Shown here one piece after another: positions 58,044-64,000 of a DNA stretch of 64,000 nt. The DNA is taken from positions 4,545,501-4,609,500 of the forward strand of contig LR882958.1 of NCBI GenBank assembly GCA_904830895.1, in the 5' to 3' direction. The position numbers and the translations under genes are program-made. Every line of letters begins with the position of its first letter. The stretch's first letter is position 1. This DNA comes from Planktothrix rubescens CCAP 1459/22. Lineage in GTDB: Bacteria > Cyanobacteriota > Cyanobacteriia > Cyanobacteriales > Microcoleaceae. The notes beneath the pieces were generated by a model. The model was not told the origin of the DNA, searched no databases, and saw only the letters and a list, made by a program, of their open reading frames with translations.

Positions 58044-59768
58044 TTAATATTGGGTTCCCGTCTTCCGATAATGAACCGCCGTAACTCCATCTGAATTCAA
58101 CACCTGACCCTGATGAACAGTGGCATAAATTACCCAATGATCGCCACATTCCATCCGATTTTTTACCTCACAATCGAGATAGGCTAAGGCATCTTTTAAG
58201 ATCAAACAACCCGTCGATGTTTCTTCCGTTTCTATGTCAACAAACCGATTTTCTCCGGGTTCAAAACGCTTGAGAAAATGTTTTCGCAGTTGTTTTCCTT
58301 CCTGCAAAATATTGAGCACAAAGCGATCGCCAATATGAGTTAAGGGTTCCAAGGCCCGATCCTTAGCCACCGCTACGGTAAACCCAGGGGGGTTGAAGGT
58401 CGCCTGGGACACCCAGGAGGCTAACATGGCGCTGTACATCTCCCCCCGACGCCCGGACACGACGCACAACGAACCAACCACACGCCCCAAGGCTTGGGCG
58501 GTGCGATCGGCTCCCGCAGAGGTAGCTGTGGGACGAAATGCCCGGCGTTTTTGGGTGCGTTTGAGGGTTTGAGCAAAATCAATCGCCGCCTCTTTACAGG
58601 TTTGTAGGGTGACATCCGTGGGGGTAAATTTAACTCGGATGGGTTCAAAACCAAATTTATAACCCGCATCTTTTAAGCGACTTTCTAATAAGTCAATTGC
58701 CTCTCCACTCCATCCATAGGAGCCAAATACTCCGGCTAATTTATTCGTCGAAGCTGTATTTAAAATCACTCCTAAAGCGGTTTGAATTTGGGTTGGAGCA
58801 TGACCTCCTAGGGTGGGAGAACCAATAATAAATCCATCACATTTTTCTAGGGCTTCTTGAATTTCTGAGGATTTGGCATATTCACAATTAATTAATTCTA
58901 CGGCGATATCAGATTTTGTTAATCCTTTGGCGATCGCTTGGGCTACTGTTGCGGTATTTCCATAAGCTGAGGCATATAATAATGCTACAGTTAAGTCCTG
59001 AGATTTCTGTTTTTCACTCCAATCTCGATATAAATTTGTTAGTTCTGTTTTGCCATGTTTAACTAACGGCCCATGACCGGTTCCATAGAATTTAATCGGA
59101 GGTAATTCCTTGATTTTATCGAGGTTAGAAAGAACATATTTAGCCTGGGCTGCATGAAGACAGTCATAATAGAACCGTCGATCATCGCTATAAACTGACC
59201 AGCCTTCATCAAAGACTTGATCGCCGCAAACGTGCGCCCCAAATAGCTTATCGGAGAATAAAATTTCCGTGGCTTGATCATAGGTTAAAATGGCATCGGG
59301 CCAGCGAGGAGTAGGAGTTAAAACAAACTGCAATTGATGACATTGACCTAAATCTAAGGTTTCTTCTCCTTTGATGGTTAAAATTTTTAAGTTTTCAGTT
59401 TCAAAATATTCTCGTAATGCTAAAGCAGCCGGATTTGAACAAACGAATGTTATATTAGGTGATAATTCCAATAAAGCCTTTAATGTCGCCCCTCGATTAG
59501 CATTAAAGTGACCCAAAATAATATAATTCAACTGTTCCAAATTCACACGAGTTTGTAACGCTTCAATGTAATTTTGGGTAAAGGATTCTCCGGGGGGATC
59601 AATAATTGCAGTTTGATCAGCTTCAATAATATAACTATTCGCCGTTGTTCCCCGTTGTAGGGAATATTCAACTTCAAATTTTAACCGTTCCCAAGTGCGC
59701 GATCGCACTATTTTTGTGTTATTTCCAATTAAAAAAACTTGAACATCACGCGGTTTTTGATTATCCAT
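58044..59768 (-). CDS. flv1: Flavodiiron protein Flv1-like (diflavin flavoprotein with degenerate iron site)
   Basis: A 574-residue protein: metallo-beta-lactamase-like domain (1-260), flavodoxin domain (about 262-400; TVALLYASAYGNTATVAQAI, GFIIGSPTLGGHAP) and flavin-reductase domain (about 420-574; SAMLASWVSQATFNPPGFTV). The di-iron ligand motif HxExDH reads GHFNANRG, so the site is degenerate as in Flv1. Flv1 pairs with Flv3 for oxygen photoreduction downstream of photosystem I. It is the distal gene of an operon, 106 bp after flv3. Confidence 0.85.
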   Translation of the reverse strand: MDNQKPRDVQVFLIGNNTKIVRSRTWERLKFEVEYSLQRGTTANSYIIEADQTAIIDPPGESFTQNYIEALQTRVNLEQLNYIILGHFNANRGATLKALLELSPNITFVCSNPAALALREYFETENLKILTIKGEETLDLGQCHQLQFVLTPTPRWPDAILTYDQATEILFSDKLFGAHVCGDQVFDEGWSVYSDDRRFYYDCLHAAQAKYVLSNLDKIKELPPIKFYGTGHGPLVKHGKTELTNLYRDWSEKQKSQDLTVALLYASAYGNTATVAQAIAKGLTKSDIAVELINCEYAKSSEIQEALEKCDGFIIGSPTLGGHAPTQIQTALGVILNTASTNKLAGVFGSYGWSGEAIDLLESRLKDAGYKFGFEPIRVKFTPTDVTLQTCKEAAIDFAQTLKRTQKRRAFRPTATSAGADRTAQALGRVVGSLCVVSGRRGEMYSAMLASWVSQATFNPPGFTVAVAKDRALEPLTHIGDRFVLNILQEGKQLRKHFLKRFEPGENRFVDIETEETSTGCLILKDALAYLDCEVKNRMECGDHWVIYATVHQGQVLNSDGVTAVHYRKTGTQY

Positions 59769-59874
59769 AATCTTATATTAAAAAAAGTTTTTTTGATCTC
59801 TCTTGAGCCTTAAGCATCGATCCCCCCTGCATCCCCTGCCCTTATTAAGCAGGGTTAGGGGGGATTAAGGGGGA

Positions 59875-61605
59875 TTAATAATGATTTCCGACTTTGCGAT
59901 GGTGAACCGCAGGTAGCACATCAGGATCACTGACTCGTCCATTATCAACGGTGGCGTAAACAATCCAATGATCACTTAACTCCATCCGACTTCGGACTTG
60001 ACATTCTAAATAGGCTAAGGAATCTGTTAGAATCGGACTGCCATTATTAGCAGTTTGGGTATTAATTCCTTCAAACCGATCCGCACCAGGAGTAAATCGT
60101 TTTAAGAAGTGTCTCATCAGTTTTTGATAATTACTTTCTGCCAAAACATTCAGCACAAATTTATCATCAACCTGCATTAACGCTTCAATGGCTCGATCCT
60201 TAGCAACGGCAATGGTTAATCCTAATGGTTGAAAACTTGCTTGAGTCACCCAGGAGGCTAACATCGCACTACTAACTTCTCCTTTTTGAGCCGTAATAAT
60301 ATACAATCCACCGCTTAAGCGTCCCATGGCTTTATCTAAGTTACTATCCAGGGATTTCATCTGCTTAACGGTTTTATCTCGACTCAACCATTGTCCGATA
60401 TCTGTACCCGCTTCATCGCAGGTTTGATAGGTGGTATCATGGGGAGTTTCCGTAATCCGAATTGAAGGAAAGACTTGCTTTAATCCAGCATCATTGAGTT
60501 TAACTTGCAACGGATATAAGGATAAATCATTTCCGCCTCCCGACTCATATAAACCGTAGGATTGTTTATTATGAGCCGATGCAATAATAGTATTAATTGT
60601 TTCTTCTGCCAGTTCAGAACCTAAACCAGAAACCGGGGGCATTCCGATTATAAATCCCGCAGAACCCATCACTAATTCCCGCACTTCTGTCGCTTCAGCC
60701 TTGCGTAAATCCATCATTTCTACGGCAACACCTGTTTTTGTAATGCCGTGGGCGATGGCTTGGGAGAGGCGATCGCTATAGCCATAGTCGGAGAAATAAA
60801 ACACCGCTACAGTGGTTTCAGATTTAGTTTGTTCGTGACTCCATTGCCAATAACGTCCTTTTAGTTCTTCTAAATTATGCCGTAATAATGGGCCGTGTCC
60901 CGTGGCAATAGTGGTAATTTCTCCTAAAGGTTCCATGCGTTTCATCGCATTAATTACCGAACGAGCATTAGGAGCCATTAAACACTCATAATAAAAGTGA
61001 AAATCTGGTTCAAGTGCCGCTAAGTTTGTATCGTAGGTTTGATCGGAACAATAGTGCATTCCAAACGCATCGCAAGTAAATAAGGTTTGGCTTTTCCGAT
61101 CAAAGCTAAAAATTGTATCCGGCCAATGTAAATTCGGAGCAGATACAAATTCTAAAACATGATCATTTCCTAAATCTAAGGTATCGCCATTTTTAACTAA
61201 TTTACGTTCAAAGGGGGTATGGGTTAAATTTTCTAAAAATTGAATTGCTACCTTCGACCCCACAACCGTAACATTGGGAGCAAGTTCTAGGATATCTTTA
61301 ACTAGGCCACTGTGATCGGGTTCGGTATGACTAATAATTAAATAGTCAATATCCGCAGGATTAATTAATCCTTTGAGTGTGTCTAAATATAGTTGCCGGA
61401 ATTTGGCATGGGATGTGTCAACCAGGGCTATTTTTTCCCCGCGAATGATAAATGAATTATAGGTTGTACCGTTTTGCAGGCCAAATTCTATATCAAATCT
61501 TTCCCGATCCCAGTCCAGGGAACGAATAGCAGTGGTATCAGCAGCAATCTCTTGAACTTCAATTGTTAAACGATTTTGTTTTACACGATCAGTGAGGGCT
61601 ACCAT
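59875..61605 (-). CDS. flv3: Flavodiiron protein Flv3-like
   Basis: A 576-residue protein with metallo-beta-lactamase-like, flavodoxin and flavin-reductase domains in order. The canonical iron motif is intact: IISHTEPDHSGLVKDIL. The N-terminal TAIRSLDWDRERFDIEFGLQ fits Flv3. With the neighbouring Flv1-like protein it should form a heteromer reducing O2 to water at the acceptor side of photosystem I, important in fluctuating light. The ATG at 61605 has AGGGAGG 6 nt upstream. The order flv3-flv1, with no sll0218-type gene between, argues against the flv4-flv2 operon. Confidence 0.88.
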   Translation of the reverse strand: MVALTDRVKQNRLTIEVQEIAADTTAIRSLDWDRERFDIEFGLQNGTTYNSFIIRGEKIALVDTSHAKFRQLYLDTLKGLINPADIDYLIISHTEPDHSGLVKDILELAPNVTVVGSKVAIQFLENLTHTPFERKLVKNGDTLDLGNDHVLEFVSAPNLHWPDTIFSFDRKSQTLFTCDAFGMHYCSDQTYDTNLAALEPDFHFYYECLMAPNARSVINAMKRMEPLGEITTIATGHGPLLRHNLEELKGRYWQWSHEQTKSETTVAVFYFSDYGYSDRLSQAIAHGITKTGVAVEMMDLRKAEATEVRELVMGSAGFIIGMPPVSGLGSELAEETINTIIASAHNKQSYGLYESGGGNDLSLYPLQVKLNDAGLKQVFPSIRITETPHDTTYQTCDEAGTDIGQWLSRDKTVKQMKSLDSNLDKAMGRLSGGLYIITAQKGEVSSAMLASWVTQASFQPLGLTIAVAKDRAIEALMQVDDKFVLNVLAESNYQKLMRHFLKRFTPGADRFEGINTQTANNGSPILTDSLAYLECQVRSRMELSDHWIVYATVDNGRVSDPDVLPAVHHRKVGNHY

Positions 61606-61830
61606 TCATGACCTCCCTAGATAATTGGTTATGACTTTGACTTGTTTCCCTATTGTGACACGGATTAATCGTAAAGATTTATTAAAAAACCTATCACCCA
61701 GTTCAGCTTTACAAAAGTAAAGCTGTTGATGGTTGGCGAGTATCCTCGCTCCCCTGGCTTTTCCCGCGCCCATCTTTACAAAGCCTTAACAATTGCTAAC
61801 AAATTTTTACACAATTCTTGAATAGGGGGC

Positions 61831-61859
61831 TTGACCCCTCACCCAAAAAAAGTTATATT
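61831..61859 (+). promoter_or_regulatory. Sigma70-type promoter
   Basis: TTGACC (61831-61836), a 17-bp spacer, then TATATT (61854-61859). A start site is expected near 61866. It points away from flv3, towards a terminator hairpin at 61887-61912. Confidence 0.65.
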
Positions 61860-61865
61860 GTGGTA

Positions 61866-61925
61866 TGTAGATGCACCCTGATGGTAGGGAGAGTGGCTAA
61901 GGCGACTCTCTCTTTCTTTTTGTTC
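61866..61925 (+). ncRNA. Candidate small RNA with intrinsic terminator
   Basis: About 55-60 nt from the predicted start to the U tract. The terminator stem is GGGAGAGT (61887-61894) with ACTCTCTC (61905-61912), loop GGCTAAGGCG, then TTTCTTTTTGTTCTTT. The CCCT...AGGG pairing just upstream would compete with the terminator stem. The locus has no start codon with a ribosome-binding site and no ORF. It lacks the ACTCCTCACAC motif of Yfr1, so it is not that RNA. Transcription is predicted only. Confidence 0.5.
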
Positions 61926-61990
61926 TTTGATGGTAGACCGTGAGGCAGGTTTATAAGTAGTTGCACAAAATAAATTACCTAGTTGAGAGA

Positions 61991-62055
61991 GGGAACACCG
62001 GAACAGCCCCCCCAAACCCCCCGTGCACGCAGGGCTAGGGGGGGAGGGAACAGGG
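61991..62055. repeat. C/G-rich inverted repeat, right copy flanking the flv operon
   Basis: GGGAACACCGGAACAGCCCC, CCCAAACCCCCCGTGCAC, then GCAGGGCTAGGGGGGGAGGG. It is the reverse complement of 57966-58035 with a few differences in the G runs. Confidence 0.8.
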
Positions 62056-62108
62056 TAGAGGATGTGTAATTAATTTTGTTTAGGTACTTATAGAACTTGC
62101 CCATATCC

Positions 62109-62729
62109 CTATCCCATGGCGGAACGTCCCTGTTTTCCCAATTTAAAGAATACAAAATAACCCAAATAAAGAATATAAACAGCTAAACCCACTAAAGCAA
62201 AAAAGCCTAAAAATTGAGGGGTCAAATTAGGACTAAAAGTTTGTCTATATAACCAGGGAGGGTCTAGCCAAATCCGACAAGTCGCATCGGCGATTAAATT
62301 TTTTTGACCTTGAGAAAATCCACAATGTACAACCGGAATTAAAGCGATCGCACCCAAAAGATTATAAACCGTTGCCGCCCAACGCCAAGAAGTAAAGATT
62401 AACTTCAGACCCGAATTAGGCATTTCTGAAACTTCTTCATTCAGATCCACCCAAAACCAGAGGGAAATCGGAATTAAAACCCGTGCCATAATAGAAGTCA
62501 GAAAACCAATCGGGAGGGCAGCAATCATTAAATACAAACTAATGATCAACAAACTAGCAACACGAAAATAGGTGATCATTAAGCGTTGAATAGCTTCAGC
62601 TTTCTGAACAAAAGCCCAAATAAAGATCACAAAGGGAATAATTAGTGCAAATATAACCGCCAGCCTATAGTCCGTCCAGACCAACGGTTGTAACCAGGGA
62701 GATTCGACGGCTAGTAAACAATTAAACAT
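62109..62729 (-). CDS. DUF3177 family membrane protein
   Basis: A 206-residue protein with about five membrane helices ([40 protein letters not shown], and a C-terminal [20 protein letters not shown]). The lumenal part has a Cys pair (VVHCGF and ATCRIWL) separated by about 15 residues. DUF3177 is a cyanobacteria-specific family of unknown function. It is followed by no obvious partner and ends near a C/G-rich repeat; the minus-strand cp12 gene lies upstream beyond a strong terminator. Confidence 0.85.
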   Translation of the reverse strand: MFNCLLAVESPWLQPLVWTDYRLAVIFALIIPFVIFIWAFVQKAEAIQRLMITYFRVASLLIISLYLMIAALPIGFLTSIMARVLIPISLWFWVDLNEEVSEMPNSGLKLIFTSWRWAATVYNLLGAIALIPVVHCGFSQGQKNLIADATCRIWLDPPWLYRQTFSPNLTPQFLGFFALVGLAVYILYLGYFVFFKLGKQGRSAMG

Positions 62730-62749
62730 CCTAAATTATCAAATCCAAT

Positions 62750-62797
62750 TAACAAAAATTAAGCAACTGGGTTAACTAAAGTTAACTCCCAGTTGCT
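62750..62797 (-). terminator. Strong rho-independent terminator of cp12
   Basis: On the minus strand AGCAACTGG pairs with CCAGTTGCT, with an inner GTTAAC/GTTAAC pair and a short TTTA loop, followed by TAATTTTTGTT. It is 42 bp after the cp12 stop. Confidence 0.85.
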
Positions 62798-62838
62798 GAT
62801 CAATTAACAAAGACTATAAAAACCCAAAAAACAACGGA

Positions 62839-63060
62839 TTAGTCTTCATAAATACGACATTCATCCGCACCAGGGTTATCGTTGCAATAGACTTCAAAAG
62901 AGTTTTTGGGTTTTTTTTGTTTTTGGTGTGAAGCTTCAGCTTGTAATTCTTCTACAGCATCCCAAGCTGCTGCACACTCTTTAGAGTTCGAGCCAGTGAC
63001 ATCACAGACTGTGCGGGCTCCCTCTACTTCTTTCTCGATGACTTCGTTGATGTCGTTCAT
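62839..63060 (-). CDS. cp12: CP12 regulatory protein
   Basis: Starting at the ATG at 63060 (MNDINEVIEKEVEGARTVCD) gives 73 residues, the normal CP12 size; an upstream in-frame start at 63102 is less likely. Both Cys pairs are present: CDVTGSNSKEC at the N-terminal side and CNDNPGADEC at the C-terminus. The conserved core AAAWDAVEELQAEASHQ lies between them. CP12 binds GAPDH and phosphoribulokinase in the dark when its cysteines are oxidised, switching off the Calvin cycle. AAAGG precedes the ATG. Confidence 0.95.
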   Translation of the reverse strand: MNDINEVIEKEVEGARTVCDVTGSNSKECAAAWDAVEELQAEASHQKQKKPKNSFEVYCNDNPGADECRIYED

Positions 63061-63225
63061 AAACCTTTCGTCCAATCCAAATCTACTAAGTACAGGTTCC
63101 AATTATACTTTAGAACATTTTTCAACAGTTCAGTCAACCCAGACAGTAACATTCATTGGATCTGCTGTATTCCACACAATCTGCTATCTTAGCACAAGAG
63201 AGCCGACTATTGAGGGAGGGCGAAG

Positions 63226-64000
63226 ATGGCAGAATCAACAACCAAACCTATGCGCTGGGTCAGTGCTTTATCTGAACGTCCTTCCTTGGAATCGGCGGTA
63301 AAAGAAGTTGTGGAAATCGCTCAAGATGCCTTACGAGCTTCTCCAGACCTAGGTTTAGTCTTTATTTCCTCGGCCTTTAGTAGTGAATATTCCCGACTGA
63401 TGCCCTTACTCCAAGAACATCTCAATCTTCCCATGCTGATCGGTTGTGGTGCAGGGGGTGTGATTGGCATGAATTCCGATTACCAGGCTGAGGAAATTGA
63501 GGGAGAACCCGCTCTGAGTCTCACTTTAGCCCATTTACCGGATGTTGCAATTCATCCGTTTCATCTATCGGCCGATGATTTGCCTGATTTGGATAGTTCC
63601 CCGGATCAATGGGTAGAATTAATTGGAGTTAAACCCGAAGATCAGCCCCAATTTATTCTGTTAGTTGATCCCTACTTTGGTCAAATTAATGATTTCCTGC
63701 TGGGTTTAGATTACGCCTACCCGGGTTCGGTAAAAGTGGGAGGAGTGGCCAGCACTGGAGCCATGGGTGGGGCTACAGGGGTATTTTCCGGTTCCAAACG
63801 CTATTCTGAGGAAATTGTTGGTTTGGCGTTGTCTGGTAATATTGTGATTGAAACCATTGTTGCTCAAGGTTGTCGTCCCATTGGCCATCCCTATCGCGTG
63901 ACCCAAGCTGAACGCAATATTGTTTTAGAAGTGGAAACTCCATCGGCAGATTCTGAACCAGAAACCAAGTTTTCCGTTTCTGTGCGCTTATCTCCCCTAG
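63226..64000 (+). CDS. FIST-domain protein, N-terminal part (gene continues beyond window)
   Basis: The ATG at 63226 is preceded by GAGGG 8 nt upstream; 258 codons remain open to the window edge. The N-terminus reads MAESTTKPMRWVSALSERPS, then DLGLVFISSAFSSEYSRLMP, LIGCGAGGVIGMN, LLVDPYFGQINDFLLGLDYA and VGGVASTGAMGGATG, which are features of the FIST (sensory) domain found in signal-transduction proteins that bind small ligands. It is divergent from cp12 across a 165-bp gap. Whether a FIST_C domain follows cannot be seen here. Confidence 0.82.
   Translation, partial: MAESTTKPMRWVSALSERPSLESAVKEVVEIAQDALRASPDLGLVFISSAFSSEYSRLMPLLQEHLNLPMLIGCGAGGVIGMNSDYQAEEIEGEPALSLTLAHLPDVAIHPFHLSADDLPDLDSSPDQWVELIGVKPEDQPQFILLVDPYFGQINDFLLGLDYAYPGSVKVGGVASTGAMGGATGVFSGSKRYSEEIVGLALSGNIVIETIVAQGCRPIGHPYRVTQAERNIVLEVETPSADSEPETKFSVSVRLSPL

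Larger units (their letters stand above)
61606..62108. other. Intergenic region between flv3 and the DUF3177 gene
   Basis: About 500 bp. From flv3 outwards it holds the flv3 leader and ribosome-binding site, a candidate sRNA locus on the plus strand (61831-61928) and the right copy of the C/G-rich inverted repeat (61991-62055). I see no additional ORF. Confidence 0.6.

Noticed and set aside
61866-61925. Identification of the candidate small RNA as Yfr1
   Set aside because: The conserved unpaired ACTCCTCACAC motif is absent.

Overview
This window is a piece of a cyanobacterial chromosome. The direct evidence is the phycobilisome core-membrane linker ApcE, CP12, an Flv1/Flv3 flavodiiron pair, a tocopherol methyltransferase-like gene, and many HIP1 octamers (GCGATCGC). 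The low GC, the heptamer repeats, the large TPR-glycosyltransferase proteins and the RTX beta-helix proteins suggest a filamentous Oscillatoriales-type organism (Planktothrix/Oscillatoria-like). That lineage guess is inference.

Layout. (1) 1-17.5 kb, all on the minus strand: a surface-polysaccharide or glycoprotein glycosylation cluster. Transcription runs from high to low coordinates: TPR-GT61, TPR protein, GT2-GT2, TPR-GT2-GT2, a methyltransferase, then a CDP-sugar set (rfbF, rfbG, C-methyltransferase, 3,5-epimerase, NAD-dependent reductase/epimerase) and a CmcI-like methyltransferase that runs off the left edge. The sugar set has the composition expected for a CDP-linked, C-methylated 6-deoxyhexose. 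(2) 17.8-22.8 kb, plus strand: DUF502 membrane protein, nusB, ftsY, a GAF-PP2C phosphatase and a small membrane protein. (3) 22.9-28.9 kb, minus strand: two tandem paralogous RTX/beta-helix surface proteins with long Pro-Thr-Ser linkers. (4) 29.6-37.6 kb: Bax-inhibitor-1 family protein, tRNA-Arg(UCU), conserved cyanobacterial hypotheticals, gamma-tocopherol methyltransferase-like protein, and a KtrB/KtrA-type K+ uptake pair. (5) 37.6-44 kb: a lone tnpB element and an IS607-like element on either side of an AarF/UbiB kinase, then a DegT aminotransferase. (6) 44-54.4 kb: small conserved proteins, an orphan antitoxin-like gene, a second AarF/UbiB kinase, a PilB/GspE ATPase, a DUF3352 protein and a large type IIG restriction-modification enzyme. 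(7) 54.4-64 kb: apcE with a long leader holding what looks like a decayed tnpB right end/omegaRNA, the flv3-flv1 operon flanked by inverted C/G-rich repeats, a candidate small RNA, DUF3177, cp12 and a partial FIST-domain gene.

The most interesting observations are these. The TPR gene and the following GT2-GT2 gene meet at an A10G tract that fits a -1 frameshift (A AAA AAG), which would fuse them into one protein of about 1,559 residues with the same architecture as the neighbouring gene; a sequencing error in the homopolymer is the main alternative. An omegaRNA-like element without tnpB lies in the apcE leader. Several mobile or palindromic repeats are carried in frame inside protein genes (GT2, GT61, FtsY, DegT, NusB tail). 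A textbook sigma70 promoter with a terminator about 55 nt downstream lies beside flv3. No CRISPR array or prophage was seen.
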